The notes below the pieces were generated by a model. It saw only the letters and a list, made by a program, of their open reading frames with translations, was not told the DNA's origin and ran no database searches. Shown here one piece after another: positions 17,814-27,410 of a stretch of 46,854 nucleotides of DNA (positions within the stretch are counted from its first letter, which is position 1; every line of letters starts with the position of its first letter). Source of the stretch: Alphaproteobacteria bacterium (lineage in GTDB: Bacteria > Pseudomonadota > Alphaproteobacteria > Rhizobiales > OSC116); contig NVQL02000022.1 of the NCBI GenBank assembly GCA_002400495.2, positions 1 to 46,854 of the forward strand. Direction: 5' to 3'. The position numbers and the translations under genes are program-made.

Positions 17814-18560
17814 ATGAAAATACTAGTGCCGGTAAAACGGGTCGTTGATTATAATGTGAAGGTGCGGGTGAAAGCCGATGGCACGGGCGTTGACATTGCC
17901 AATGTAAAAATGAGCATGAACCCGTTTGATGAAATTGCGGTTGAAGAAGCTTTGCGGCTTAAAGAGGCCGGCAATGCTGATGAAGTGATTGCCGTGTCTA
18001 TCGGCGTGAAACAATGCCAAGAGACTTTGCGCACTGCGCTGGCCATGGGCGCTGACCGTGCGATTTTGGTGAAAACTGATGAGGTTGTTGAGCCGTTGGC
18101 TGTGGCCAAAATATTAGCCAAGATTGCTGAGGAAGAAGGCACAGATTTGGTGATTTTGGGCAAACAAGCGATTGATGATGACAGCAACCAAACAGGCCAA
18201 ATGTTGGCCGCGTTGACAGGCCGTCCGCAAGGCACATTTGCCAGTGAAGTGGTTTTAGACGGTGGCAAAATTGCTGTGACGCGTGAAGTGGATGGCGGGT
18301 TAGAAACTATTTCTATTAATTTACCTGCTGTTGTAACCGCTGATTTGCGCTTGAACGAACCACGTTATGCCAGCTTGCCGAATATTATGAAAGCCAAGCG
18401 CAAACCGTTGGATGAAAAATCTGCTGAAGATTATGGTGTTGATTTAACGCCGCGCCATAAAATTTTGGCAGTGAGCGAGCCTGCGGCGCGCGAAGCGGGC
18501 GTGAAAGTGGCTGATGTGGCTGAACTTGTCGAAAAATTAAAAGCAGCGGGAGCGATATAA
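17814..18560 (+). CDS. etfB: Electron transfer flavoprotein, beta subunit
   Basis: The small ETF subunit that binds AMP and pairs with EtfA to carry electrons from acyl-CoA and other dehydrogenases to ETF-ubiquinone oxidoreductase. The 248-residue protein begins [19 protein letters not shown] and contains the signature [20 protein letters not shown] (about 122-141) and the C-terminal [17 protein letters not shown] region. Its TAA shares a base with the etfA ATG (TAATG), so translation is coupled. Confidence 0.97.
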   Translation: MKILVPVKRVVDYNVKVRVKADGTGVDIANVKMSMNPFDEIAVEEALRLKEAGNADEVIAVSIGVKQCQETLRTALAMGADRAILVKTDEVVEPLAVAKILAKIAEEEGTDLVILGKQAIDDDSNQTGQMLAALTGRPQGTFASEVVLDGGKIAVTREVDGGLETISINLPAVVTADLRLNEPRYASLPNIMKAKRKPLDEKSAEDYGVDLTPRHKILAVSEPAAREAGVKVADVAELVEKLKAAGAI

Positions 18561-19498
18561 TGAGCATTTTATTATATGTTGAACATGATGGCGCGAATGT
18601 AAATGAAGCGACTTTAAAAGCTGCGACTGCGGCGAGCCAATTGGCAGGGCATTCTGGTGCTGACATTCATGCGTTGGTTGCGGGTAGTGGTGCGGCATCT
18701 GTGGCTGAAGGCGCGGCTAAAATTGCTGGCGTGAGCAAAGTTATTCATGTTGATGATGCAGCTTATGCGCATCCACTGGCTGAGAATTTAACCGCATTGG
18801 TGCAAAGCCTGATGGGTGATTATGCGGCGCTTATCGCTGCCGCGACCACCACGGCTAAGAATTTTATGCCTTGTGTGGCAGCGCTGCAAGACGTGATGCA
18901 AATTTCTGATATTATTGAAGTGAAATCGGCTAAAAGTTTTGCGCGGCCAATTTATGCTGGTAACGCGATACAGGTGCTTGAAACCTCTGATGAGAAACTC
19001 ATCATCACAGTGCGTACGACGGCGTTTGACAGTGCTGAACTGACTGCAAGTGCTGAGATTGTTACTGGCAGTGCGGCTAATGGTGCTGATAATAGCAGCT
19101 TTGTGAGTGCTGATTTATCTGAATCGGAACGGCCTGAGCTGGCGAGTGCTAAGATTGTTATATCTGGTGGCCGTGGCATGGGAAGTGGCGAGAATTTTGC
19201 TTTGATTGAAGCGGTTGCAGATAAGCTTGGCGCGGCGATTGGTGCGTCTCGTGCGGCGGTTGATGCGGGCTATGTGCCGAATGACTATCAGGTTGGGCAA
19301 ACGGGTAAAGTTGTGGCGCCAGATCTGTATATTGCGGTCGGTATATCGGGTGCTATTCAGCATTTGGCGGGTATGAAAGACAGTAAGATTATCGTGGCGA
19401 TCAACAAAGATGAAGATGCGCCGATATTCCAAGTTGCGGATTATGGCTTGGTTGCGGATCTTTTCACTGCGCTTCCTGAACTAGAAAAAGCACTGTAG
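18560..19498 (+). CDS. etfA: Electron transfer flavoprotein, alpha subunit
   Basis: The 312-residue FAD-binding ETF subunit. The C-terminal FAD domain shows [14 protein letters not shown] (about 198-211), [22 protein letters not shown], and [18 protein letters not shown], followed by [16 protein letters not shown], the standard family end. Overlap of one base with etfB supports a one-to-one complex. The 3-hydroxybutyryl-CoA dehydrogenase gene 94 bases downstream fits a beta-oxidation or hydroxybutyrate context. Confidence 0.97.
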   Translation: MSILLYVEHDGANVNEATLKAATAASQLAGHSGADIHALVAGSGAASVAEGAAKIAGVSKVIHVDDAAYAHPLAENLTALVQSLMGDYAALIAAATTTAKNFMPCVAALQDVMQISDIIEVKSAKSFARPIYAGNAIQVLETSDEKLIITVRTTAFDSAELTASAEIVTGSAANGADNSSFVSADLSESERPELASAKIVISGGRGMGSGENFALIEAVADKLGAAIGASRAAVDAGYVPNDYQVGQTGKVVAPDLYIAVGISGAIQHLAGMKDSKIIVAINKDEDAPIFQVADYGLVADLFTALPELEKAL

Positions 19499-19531
19499 AG
19501 CTTTTTTAGCTTAACTTTATACATCGGCCTG

Positions 19532-19557
19532 CCTCCCCAACAAAGTTGGTTTGGAGG
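19532..19557 (+). terminator. Hairpin between etfA and hbd
   Basis: CCTCC-CCAAC (19532-19541), loop AAA, GTTGG (19545-19549), a TTT bulge, then GGAGG (19553-19557). It is stable but has no T-run after it, so it may be an attenuator or processing hairpin instead of a full terminator. Confidence 0.4.
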
Positions 19558-19591
19558 GGCGGCGCATATACTAAATTGAGGGAATTCCATT

Positions 19592-20440
19592 ATGAAGATT
19601 GAACAAGTGGCAGTTGTTGGCGCGGGGCAGATGGGCAATGGCATTGCGCATGTATCTGCCTTGGCGGGGTATAAAGTCATACTGATTGATGTGAACCAAG
19701 ATGCTTTGGATAATGGCCTTGCTGCTATTGAAAAAAACATGGCGCGGCAGGTGAGTAAGGATAAGATTTCGCAAGCTGATATGGATGTGGCATTGACCAA
19801 TATTGTTGGTCATACCAATATGGCTGGGCTGGGTGATATTGACTTACTGATTGAGGCCGTGGCGGAGAATTTTGAGCTTAAAGTTAAGATTTTTAACGAG
19901 GCACAGAGCCATGTGAAAGCTGATTGCTTGTTTGCAAGTAATACTTCTAGCCTTTCGATTACCAAATTGGCGACAGCGACAGACCGTGCTGAGCGGTTTA
20001 TCGGCTTACATTTTATGAACCCTGTTCCAATGATGAAATTGGTTGAGTTAATCTCTGGTTTGGCGACCAGTGATGAGATGTTTGGGACAAGCAAAAAATT
20101 TGCTGAAAGCTTGGGTAAGACCGTGGCGACAGCTGAGGATTTCCCAGGTTTTATTGCCAATCGCATTTTAATGCCGATGATTAATGAGGCGATTTATACG
20201 CTTTATGAAGGCGTGGGTAGTGCTGAGGCGATCGACACCGTGATGAAGTTGGGCATGGCGCATAAAATGGGGCCGTTGGAGCTTGCTGATTATATTGGCT
20301 TGGACACTTGTTTGGCAATTATGAATGTGTTGCATGATGGTTTTGGCGATGGCAAATATCGGGCTTGTCCGCTGTTGGTGAAATATGTGGATGCGGGTTG
20401 GCTGGGTGTGAAAACTGGCCATGGATTTTACAATTATTAA
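19592..20440 (+). CDS. 3-hydroxybutyryl-CoA dehydrogenase
   Basis: A 282-residue NAD(P)-dependent dehydrogenase that interconverts acetoacetyl-CoA and 3-hydroxybutyryl-CoA. The Rossmann motif is VGAGQMGNGIAHV (about 9-21). FIGLHFMNPVPMMKLVELI holds the catalytic His region (about 138), followed by DFPGFIANRILMPMINEAI and the C-terminal LGVKTGHGFYNY. Length and architecture match the short (single-function) HbdA/PaaH type, not the FadB fusion. Position after etfBA is conserved in alphaproteobacteria and points to short-chain acyl-CoA or polyhydroxybutyrate metabolism. Confidence 0.93.
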   Translation: MKIEQVAVVGAGQMGNGIAHVSALAGYKVILIDVNQDALDNGLAAIEKNMARQVSKDKISQADMDVALTNIVGHTNMAGLGDIDLLIEAVAENFELKVKIFNEAQSHVKADCLFASNTSSLSITKLATATDRAERFIGLHFMNPVPMMKLVELISGLATSDEMFGTSKKFAESLGKTVATAEDFPGFIANRILMPMINEAIYTLYEGVGSAEAIDTVMKLGMAHKMGPLELADYIGLDTCLAIMNVLHDGFGDGKYRACPLLVKYVDAGWLGVKTGHGFYNY

Positions 20441-20607
20441 TTTATTTGACACTATGGAAATAGTGACTTAGCCTTTGAATACCTCGACTGGAGAAATGGT
20501 CGTGGAATGGAGGTGGAGGTTTTTGAACCAAGTTTGGTTACAAATATATGCGCTCAGATGATTTCTAGGCGGAATTTGTGATTGGGCTATTGTGAAAGAA
20601 CCTTAAG

Positions 20608-21243
20608 ATGAAGATCGATGATTTACCCTATAAAATGGGGTGGGCAGATAAACTGCTGATTAAAAAACTACATAAATATATTGCTGATTTTGATAAATAT
20701 GACAACCGTAAAACGGCCAAAATTTTTGCTAAAATTATGGCTAAAAACGTTGGTTATATTACTGATGAGCCCAGCCAAACTCATATGATTGCTTGTGCAT
20801 ATATTATGGCGACCTATGAGCAATTGCGGCTGAATGGGGATGACCAACAACAAGCTTTAGATAAATTAACTTGGGCGTTTAAGCAGCCTGGTCGGCTGAT
20901 GGTGACTTGGGGTATGCGTTTATGGCTCTGGCTTTCACGTGATATACGCGGCGGGATTGAGCATGAAAATATACGCAAGGAAAAATTGTATGGTCAGCAG
21001 TTTGAATTTTCGGCTGAAATTGGTGAATCGCATTATATATCAGTTGTGAGTGTTTGTGGATATCATGAGTTTTTTAAACGAAATTCATACCCAGAATTAA
21101 CCGCGATATTTTGTGCGTGGGATGTATTGTGGACTGATGAAATAGACAAGCAAAATTGTGGCGTGCGGTTTGAACGGCCTTGTACACTAGGCATGGGCGG
21201 CGATTGTTGCCGTTTTGAATTTTATTTCGATGAAATTGAATGA
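20608..21243 (+). CDS. L-2-amino-thiazoline-4-carboxylic acid hydrolase-like protein
   Basis: A 211-residue cytoplasmic protein resembling the ATC hydrolase family, first known from bacterial conversion of amino-thiazoline carboxylate to N-carbamoyl-cysteine. The recognised part is the C-terminal half: FCAWDVLWTDEI (about 171-182), VRFERPCTLGMGGDCCRFEFYF with its paired cysteines (split across 190-210). Most family members have no tested activity, so the true substrate is uncertain. It stands alone between hbd and the convergent lldD operon. No signal peptide or membrane helix is seen. Confidence 0.7.
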   Translation: MKIDDLPYKMGWADKLLIKKLHKYIADFDKYDNRKTAKIFAKIMAKNVGYITDEPSQTHMIACAYIMATYEQLRLNGDDQQQALDKLTWAFKQPGRLMVTWGMRLWLWLSRDIRGGIEHENIRKEKLYGQQFEFSAEIGESHYISVVSVCGYHEFFKRNSYPELTAIFCAWDVLWTDEIDKQNCGVRFERPCTLGMGGDCCRFEFYFDEIE

Positions 21244-21404
21244 TTATTGAATGATGCTGGTGAGGCGCTTTAACCCAATCGCTAGGTTTTGGTGGGTCGC
21301 GATGTTGAGCCTGTGCTTATGGTCGGTTTGTTGCAGGAAATAAAGAGCGGTGCTTGTGATGTGGATGAGCGGCGGTAACATTGATATGGCTATGTTTAAA
21401 AATA

Positions 21405-21554
21405 TTATTTAGTTTTGTCGGCATTGATGATGTGTTTTTTAAATAGGAAGATGCCGAACGAGATTAACAGTTTAAATATAATGAATGCTGATAGTGCGCC
21501 GATGGCGATATAGACTGTTGGCTGCGAAAACCAGTTTATAATTGTATCGAGCAT
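21405..21554 (-). CDS. Small single-span membrane protein (49 residues) downstream of lldD
   Basis: An ATG-started frame of 49 codons reading MLDTIINWFSQPTVYIAIG, then ALSAFIIFKLLISFGIFLF and a KKHIINADKTK tail. One hydrophobic helix (about 15-38) with a positively charged end suggests a small inner-membrane protein. It begins 22 bases after the lldD stop on the same strand, so it may be the last gene of that operon. The ribosome-binding site is weak. I do not recognise a family. Confidence 0.5.
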   Translation of the reverse strand: MLDTIINWFSQPTVYIAIGALSAFIIFKLLISFGIFLFKKHIINADKTK

Positions 21555-21576
21555 GCTTTGTCTTAAATTTTAGCGA

Positions 21577-22776
21577 TTAGATTTTGACGACTAGATTTTT
21601 GAGGCTATTTTGGCTGATGTCATTTATACCGAGCATGGCCATGTTACGATCAACTTCTTGGCTGAGCAAATCGGCACAATGTCGCAGACCATCACCGCCG
21701 CCGACGGATAAAGCAAATAGGAATGGCCTGCCGACGAAGGTGAATTTTGCACCCAAAGCATAGGCTTTTAATATATCTGAACCACGGCGAATGCCGCTAT
21801 CGAGCATAACGGGCATGTCTTTGGCGGCGCTTACCATAGCGGGTAATGCCCGCAAGCTGGCTTGTGCGCCATCTAATTGACGGCCGCCATGGTTGGAAAC
21901 TATGATGCCATCGGCGCCAATCTTTTGGGCTTTTGCGGCATCTTGCGGTGATAGCAAGCCTTTGATAATTAGGGTTGATTTCCAATGATCGCGGATCATT
22001 TTAATATGTTCCCAAGTGAGTGCCTCGCGCACACCCATATCGCGGGTTAGGGTTTTTGAAAGTATGGGTGGGCCTTCGCCAATGTCCATATTTTCAAAAC
22101 GTGGCACGCCGGTTTTGATGAGGGTTTTGAGCCACATATTGAGGCTCCATTTGGGGTGGATGAGGCCTTGCCATGCGAGGTTTAGGCTTGGTTCGACAGG
22201 TGCGGTGAAGCCAAAACGCGATTGGTTTTCGGGGTTGCCGCTGACGGGGACGTCGACAGTGACTACCAATGTATCGAAGCCAGCAGTTTTGATGCGGTTG
22301 AGCATTAATTTAATGCGTTCATCATCGCCGGGTTGATAGAGTTGAAACCATTTGCCGTGGCCTTGATTGGCGACATCTTCCATTGAATTGAGTGAAGAGG
22401 CGCTTAGCACTGATGGAATGTTGAGCTGATGGGCGGTTTTGGCGATGACGATGTCGCCTTCAAAACACGCCAGAGCGCTCATGCCCATGGGTGCGATGCC
22501 AAATGGTGCGGCATATTTTTGGCCAAAAAGTGTGATTGATTGATCGCGTTTGACGGTATTGATAAGGCAATTGGGCACAAATTCATAATCGTTAAAGGCG
22601 CTGCGGTTGGCTTTTAGGGTGATTTGATCTTCCACGGCGCTTGCATAATAGGCATATATCGGCAGGGGCAAATGCTTTTTGGCGGCGGTTTGAAAATCGT
22701 TTAAGTTCCAGATTTTGCTCAGAGCTCGCGGTAATTTTGGTGTTGCTTTGGTGGTGATGGTGTTGATTTTATTCAT
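21577..22776 (-). CDS. lldD: FMN-dependent alpha-hydroxy-acid dehydrogenase, L-lactate dehydrogenase (LldD) type
   Basis: A 399-residue TIM-barrel flavoprotein that would oxidise L-lactate or another 2-hydroxy acid and pass electrons to the respiratory chain. Family residues are visible: YAYYASAVEDQITLKAN at the N-terminus, APMGMSALACFEGD (about 95-108), and the active-site SNHGGRQLDGA with catalytic His296 and Arg299. Its ATG shares a base with the stop of the preceding DUF2867-like gene. Glycolate or mandelate oxidation are alternatives because family members are hard to separate. Confidence 0.88.
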   Translation of the reverse strand: MNKINTITTKATPKLPRALSKIWNLNDFQTAAKKHLPLPIYAYYASAVEDQITLKANRSAFNDYEFVPNCLINTVKRDQSITLFGQKYAAPFGIAPMGMSALACFEGDIVIAKTAHQLNIPSVLSASSLNSMEDVANQGHGKWFQLYQPGDDERIKLMLNRIKTAGFDTLVVTVDVPVSGNPENQSRFGFTAPVEPSLNLAWQGLIHPKWSLNMWLKTLIKTGVPRFENMDIGEGPPILSKTLTRDMGVREALTWEHIKMIRDHWKSTLIIKGLLSPQDAAKAQKIGADGIIVSNHGGRQLDGAQASLRALPAMVSAAKDMPVMLDSGIRRGSDILKAYALGAKFTFVGRPFLFALSVGGGDGLRHCADLLSQEVDRNMAMLGINDISQNSLKNLVVKI

Positions 22777-23333
22777 TATATATGGCCGCGTTGTTTGGCA
22801 TCATTGAGGGTTTTCTTTACGATGATTTTGTGAATGGGCATGATGAAAAACAGATAGATCTTGCCCAAGACATTATGAGTGGTGATGACATCGTTAAATG
22901 AGATTTGGCATGTGTTATTTGTTCGGTTTATTTTGTGGCGTAAGAGTGAAGTTTGCATGTCTAAATGACTGTCTTTTATACTTAAGATGATTTCGTTTTC
23001 GGACAAAGCGATGATTTCGAAAAAATCCATGATTTTACTGGGTTTTGTGGTGTTTTTAAGGGTGAATTGTTTGCCTGTTTGTGCAAAAAGGGAGTTGCCA
23101 GCTGCCATATCTTGGGTGGATTTTAAACCTAATATGATGACGATGCGGTCACGTAATTTCATTAAGATGTCGAACCATTTTGGGGTTTTGGACATAAGGC
23201 GGGCATATATTTCTTCGATTGGTAAATCTAAATGACTAGATTGGATGGAGAAGCAATCGGTAATATAGGCTTGTTGTGCGGGTTTGAATAATAGGCTTTC
23301 TGTGGGTATTTTTTGTATCGTCGCTTTGGTCAT
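22776..23333 (-). CDS. DUF2867-like protein
   Basis: A 185-residue protein similar in pattern to DUF2867 proteins: SIQSSHLDLPIEEIYARLM near the start, FFEIIALSENEIILSIKDSHLD in the middle, and LGKIYLFFIMPIHKIIVKKTL near the end. Function is unknown. An upstream in-frame ATG exists at 23342, but the ATG at 23333 overlaps the previous stop as ATGA, the usual sign of coupled translation, and is preferred. It is also coupled to lldD by a TAATG overlap, so the two products are probably needed together. Confidence 0.7.
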   Translation of the reverse strand: MTKATIQKIPTESLLFKPAQQAYITDCFSIQSSHLDLPIEEIYARLMSKTPKWFDILMKLRDRIVIILGLKSTQDMAAGNSLFAQTGKQFTLKNTTKPSKIMDFFEIIALSENEIILSIKDSHLDMQTSLLRHKINRTNNTCQISFNDVITTHNVLGKIYLFFIMPIHKIIVKKTLNDAKQRGHI

Positions 23334-23974
23334 TTTTCGCATCTGCCTTGGGCGCTCTCGAGGCTACAAAACTCTATGGGGAAGAAGTTTTTCATTTCCT
23401 CGGTAGATTTTTTGACAGAGTCGGGAAGATTTTCGGATGGGAAGCCAGCGCTGCGGATGGATTTTTGGGTAAAATATAGATCCTGTTGGCCTTTAATGAA
23501 TACATAATATGAAATTTCGCTCATGCCTTTTTTGAGATTTGTTGCGTGATCTTGCGGCATGACTGAGCAACCGATGATGGCCATAAAGGCATCATGACCA
23601 TTTAAAACCTGCTCGCCAATTTTGATATATACGGTGTTTTGGGGGCAATCTTTGGCAAAATTATTAGCGACATTATTGGCAATATCTTCGGGGCTTACTG
23701 CTGGGTTGAAATCTTTAAAACCTTGCACTGAAAATAGATTTTTCCAATTTTTAATGTCTTCATCCTTGGGAATGAATTCGATGAGGTAGGATTTGTCATT
23801 TTGGCTGGTGTGAGCATGTTGCCAATCGGTCGGCAATTTAAAGCGCAGTTTTTGCGAAAAAATCGGAATTTCGGCCACGACAAAATTTTGCGGCTGAGCT
23901 GGCTCATCGGCGGCAAATATATTGACAGTGCTAGTGATAAATATAAGCACGGCGAGGGTGATTTTTTTGAACAT
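23330..23974 (-). CDS. Secreted hypothetical protein
   Basis: A 214-residue protein I do not recognise. The N-terminus MFKKITLAVLIFITSTVNIFA is a clear signal peptide, with cleavage expected before ADEP. The mature part has four or five cysteines (DCPQN, IGCS, FCSLESAQGRC), which may form disulfides in the periplasm. GGAG lies four bases before the chosen ATG; an upstream frame start at 23998 would spoil the signal peptide. It lies between tlpA and the DUF2867-like gene and overlaps the latter, consistent with one operon that includes a thiol-redox protein. Confidence 0.75.
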   Translation of the reverse strand: MFKKITLAVLIFITSTVNIFAADEPAQPQNFVVAEIPIFSQKLRFKLPTDWQHAHTSQNDKSYLIEFIPKDEDIKNWKNLFSVQGFKDFNPAVSPEDIANNVANNFAKDCPQNTVYIKIGEQVLNGHDAFMAIIGCSVMPQDHATNLKKGMSEISYYVFIKGQQDLYFTQKSIRSAGFPSENLPDSVKKSTEEMKNFFPIEFCSLESAQGRCEK

Positions 23975-23999
23975 ATGTCTCCAAAATGAATGAATCAAA

Positions 24000-24638
24000 T
24001 TATGAGTTTGAGTTTATCTCAGCTTGGATTAAATTGATAGCTTCTTCGCTTGACCATTCGGCAGGGCCGAAAATGCGGCCGACCTCTTTGCCATCTGCGT
24101 TGATAAGCATGGTCATCGGCAAGCCGCGGGCGCGTAGGTTACGCATGGCTTTGGTGCTGGGGTCGGCATATAGGCTTAGGTTTTTAATGCCGATTTCGCT
24201 GAAGAAAGCCTCAGCACCTGCCGTTGATTTGCGATCGACATTTAGGGTGACGACCTCGAATTTATCGCTGCCTAATTTGGCTTGTAATTTGTCTAATGTT
24301 GGCATTTCGTGGCGGCATGGACCGCACCATGTTGCCCATAGGTTGACCAAAATTGTTTTGCCTCTGAAATGGCTTAAGTCAATCTCATCTTTGCCGCTGA
24401 GTAATTTATCTTCGGCCGACGCGTTGAAGAATTTTATTTGCGGTAGGTCGAGCGGTTCGGCGTTGACTAAAAAGGCTGCTAGCTCACCTTTGGCTAATGT
24501 TTGTAATTCATTTGTTACGGGTTTTGCGGCGAGTTGTTGCTCTTTTTGCAGTTGGTTATAGATTAAAAAGCCACCAAATGCCGCGCTTAAGGCAAAACTG
24601 ACCAAAATAACAATTTTGGTGAAAGATTTTTGTGGCAT
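24000..24638 (-). CDS. TlpA-family thiol:disulfide oxidoreductase
   Basis: A 212-residue membrane-anchored thioredoxin-fold protein. An N-terminal helix (about 8-28) holds it to the inner membrane with the catalytic domain in the periplasm. The active site is LWATWCGPCRHEMP (CxxC), and the cis-Pro region is ARGLPMTMLINADGKEVGR. TlpA-type proteins keep cysteines reduced, for instance for cytochrome oxidase assembly. The ATG at 24638 gives a normal anchor; an upstream in-frame ATG is less likely. It is divergent from argH, a very common alphaproteobacterial arrangement, and heads the minus-strand lldD operon. Confidence 0.9.
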   Translation of the reverse strand: MPQKSFTKIVILVSFALSAAFGGFLIYNQLQKEQQLAAKPVTNELQTLAKGELAAFLVNAEPLDLPQIKFFNASAEDKLLSGKDEIDLSHFRGKTILVNLWATWCGPCRHEMPTLDKLQAKLGSDKFEVVTLNVDRKSTAGAEAFFSEIGIKNLSLYADPSTKAMRNLRARGLPMTMLINADGKEVGRIFGPAEWSSEEAINLIQAEINSNS

Positions 24639-24711
24639 TTCGGGTTGTCCTATTCTATTTATCAATTAACATGCGCAATATATATGCAATCTAGCAAAGT
24701 AAGGCAATGAT

Positions 24712-26106
24712 ATGAGTGATAAAAAAACAGCCAATCAAATGTGGGGCGGCAGATTTGCCGACGCTCCAGACGCGTTGATGGAAAAAATAAACGCCTCTAT
24801 TGGTTATGACCGCCGATTTTACACTCAAGATATTGCTGGCTCTAAAGCCCATGCAGAAATGCTGGCAAAATGTGGCATTATTAGCGCTGATGATGCCGCA
24901 AAAATTGATCAAGGTCTAGACACAATATCGCGAGAAATTGCCGCAGGTGAATTTGATTTTAAACCTGCGCTTGAAGACATTCATATGAATATTGAAGCGC
25001 GCTTGAAAGAAGTGATTGGTGAGGCCGCAGGGCGGTTGCACACTGGGCGTTCGCGTAATGACCAAGTGGCGCTGGATTTTAAGCTTTATATTCGTGATCG
25101 GGTTGATGGGTTGATTGAGCAAATGTCGGCTTTGATGGAAGTGACGGCTAAAAAGGCCGAGCTTTATGCTGATTATGTGATGCCTGGGTTTACGCATCTG
25201 CAAGTGGCGCAACCTGTGACGTTTGGACATCATTTGTTGGCCTATGTTGAAATGTGGGCGCGGGATAAAAGCCGTTTTGAAGATGCACGGAAGCGGATGA
25301 ATTTATCTCCGCTTGGTGCGGCGGCTTTGGCGGGGACTAGTTTTCCGATAGATCGGCATATGACGGCTGAAGCTTTGGGTTTTGATGGGCCTGCTGCTAA
25401 CTCACTTGATGCGGTGGCTGATCGGGATTTTGTGATGGAGACTTTAGCGGCGGCGTCGATTACGGCCATTCATCTGTCGCGTTTGGCTGAAGAGATGGTG
25501 ATATGGTCGACCTCGCAATTTTCGTTTATTAAAATGTCGGATCGGTTTTCGACTGGGTCATCGATTATGCCGCAGAAAAGAAATCCTGATGCGGCGGAGC
25601 TTATTCGGGGGAAACCTGGGCGGATTATTGGTGCTTTGACCGCAATTATGATTGTGATGAAAGGCCTGCCGATGACTTATGCCAAGGACATGCAAGAAGA
25701 CAAAGAAATGACTTTTGATGCTTTGGATAATTTGGAGTTGAGCCTTGCTGCGATGGGCGGGATGATTGATGACATTACGGCGAACCGCGATAATATGGAG
25801 GCGGCGGCGGCTAGTGGATTTTCGACAGCGACAGATTTGGCTGACTGGTGTGTGCGGGTGTTGAATATGCCGTTTCGTGATGCGCATCATGTGACAGGAT
25901 CTATTGTGGCGATTGCTGAGAAAAAAGATGTGCGGATTGATGAGCTGAGTTTGGCCGAGATGCAGGTGGTTGAACCGCGCATTACGGATGAGATATTTGA
26001 TGTTTTATCGGTGCAGAATAGTGTGAAGAGCCGCATGAGTTTTGGCGGCACAGCGCCTGAATTGGTGAGAAAATCGGCACAGGCTTGGCTGGCGGCACTT
26101 AAATGA
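24712..26106 (+). CDS. argH: Argininosuccinate lyase
   Basis: The last enzyme of arginine synthesis, splitting argininosuccinate into arginine and fumarate. The 464-residue protein has the N-terminal MWGGRFA, the [13 protein letters not shown] stretch (about 105-117), and the fumarase-superfamily signature [12 protein letters not shown] (about 283-294) containing the catalytic serine. Length is typical. It is followed after 40 bases by lysA; in many relatives a small lipoprotein gene lies between them, but here there is no room for one. Confidence 0.97.
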   Translation: MSDKKTANQMWGGRFADAPDALMEKINASIGYDRRFYTQDIAGSKAHAEMLAKCGIISADDAAKIDQGLDTISREIAAGEFDFKPALEDIHMNIEARLKEVIGEAAGRLHTGRSRNDQVALDFKLYIRDRVDGLIEQMSALMEVTAKKAELYADYVMPGFTHLQVAQPVTFGHHLLAYVEMWARDKSRFEDARKRMNLSPLGAAALAGTSFPIDRHMTAEALGFDGPAANSLDAVADRDFVMETLAAASITAIHLSRLAEEMVIWSTSQFSFIKMSDRFSTGSSIMPQKRNPDAAELIRGKPGRIIGALTAIMIVMKGLPMTYAKDMQEDKEMTFDALDNLELSLAAMGGMIDDITANRDNMEAAAASGFSTATDLADWCVRVLNMPFRDAHHVTGSIVAIAEKKDVRIDELSLAEMQVVEPRITDEIFDVLSVQNSVKSRMSFGGTAPELVRKSAQAWLAALK

Positions 26107-26146
26107 TTTAATTTGGGCTGATGAGCCAACTAGACAGGGTAAAATT

Positions 26147-27409
26147 ATGCATTATTTTGAGTATAAAGATGGTGAGTTATTTGCTGAAGATGTGAGTTTG
26201 GCTGAGATTGCTGAACAAGTTGGCACGCCGTTTTATTGTTATAGTGCGGCGACGTTTCGGCGGCATATAAAAATGTTTCAACAGTCGTTTGCTGATAGAG
26301 ATGCGTTGATTTGTTATGCGATGAAGGCCAATAGTAACCAAGCTGTGTTGACGCTGATTGCCAAATTGGGCGCTGGGGTTGATGTGGTTTCGGGCGGGGA
26401 GATGAAACGGGCGATTTTGGCTGGGTTTCCTGCTGATAAAATTGTTTATTCGGGTGTGGCGAAGACGCATGCTGAGATTGAATATGGGCTGGAAATTGGC
26501 ATTCATTGTTTTAACGCTGAGAGTGAGCCTGAGCTTATTCGCATAAATGAAATTGCTAAAGCTAAAGGCGTGAAAGCGCCTGTGTCTGTGCGGGTGAACC
26601 CTGATGTCGATGCGGGGGGACATGAGAAAATTATGACGGGGAAGGCTGAGAATAAGTTTGGCATTCCGTGGAAGAAGATTGACAAAGTTTATGAGTTGAT
26701 TGGCACTTTGGCGCATTTGGAAGTTGTTGGCATTGACTTGCACATCGGTAGCCAGATTACTGATTTGGAGCCATTTGCTGAGGCATTTGAGCGGGTTGGA
26801 ACGTTGGTAACATCTTTGCGTGCTGCGGGGCATAACATTCAGCATGTTGATTTTGGTGGTGGGCTGGGTGTGCCTTATAAAAATGATAATGATATACCGC
26901 CGCATCCAGATGAATATGCGGCGATGATTAATAAGGTTGCTGGTAGTTTGGGGGTTAAATATATATTTGAACCTGGGCGGATGATTGCGGCTAATGCTGG
27001 TATTTTGGTCGGCAAAGTTGAATATGTGAAGCATGGTGATGGGCGTGATTTTTTGATTAGCGACGTGGGCATGAATGATTTAATTCGGCCGACATTATAT
27101 GATGCCTATCATGATATTTTGCCTGTGAAGCAGGCTACTGGTGTTGAAACGCAGTTGGTGGATGTGGTTGGGCCTGTGTGTGAAACGGGTGATTATACGG
27201 CTAAAGGGCGTGAGCTTCCTGTGTTTGAGCAGGGTGAGTTATTTGCGATTATGAGTGCGGGGGCTTATGGTGCCGTGCAAGCTGGCACCTACAACACACG
27301 TGCCTTGGTGCCTGAAGTGTTGGTAGATGATGACAGGTTTGCGGTCGTGCGTAAGCGTGTTGAGGTTGATGAAATTATTGCGCTGGATGATGTGCCTGAT
27401 TGGCTTTAA
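26147..27409 (+). CDS. lysA: Diaminopimelate decarboxylase
   Basis: A 420-residue PLP enzyme that makes L-lysine from meso-diaminopimelate. The PLP lysine is in ICYAMKANSNQAV (about 56-68), the glycine loop in HVDFGGGLGVPY (about 243-254), and the phosphate/substrate region in FEPGRMIAANAGILVGKVEY (about 274-293). The active-site cysteine motif VCETGDY is near 346. Length and start fit the family. Its stop codon is only a couple of bases before the foldback repeat region B. Confidence 0.96.
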   Translation: MHYFEYKDGELFAEDVSLAEIAEQVGTPFYCYSAATFRRHIKMFQQSFADRDALICYAMKANSNQAVLTLIAKLGAGVDVVSGGEMKRAILAGFPADKIVYSGVAKTHAEIEYGLEIGIHCFNAESEPELIRINEIAKAKGVKAPVSVRVNPDVDAGGHEKIMTGKAENKFGIPWKKIDKVYELIGTLAHLEVVGIDLHIGSQITDLEPFAEAFERVGTLVTSLRAAGHNIQHVDFGGGLGVPYKNDNDIPPHPDEYAAMINKVAGSLGVKYIFEPGRMIAANAGILVGKVEYVKHGDGRDFLISDVGMNDLIRPTLYDAYHDILPVKQATGVETQLVDVVGPVCETGDYTAKGRELPVFEQGELFAIMSAGAYGAVQAGTYNTRALVPEVLVDDDRFAVVRKRVEVDEIIALDDVPDWL

Positions 27410-27410
27410 A

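Noticed and set aside
20450..20465. Hairpin CACTAT-GGAA-ATAGTG after hbd as a terminator
   Set aside because: The stem is only six pairs and no T-run follows, so support is too weak to list it as a feature.
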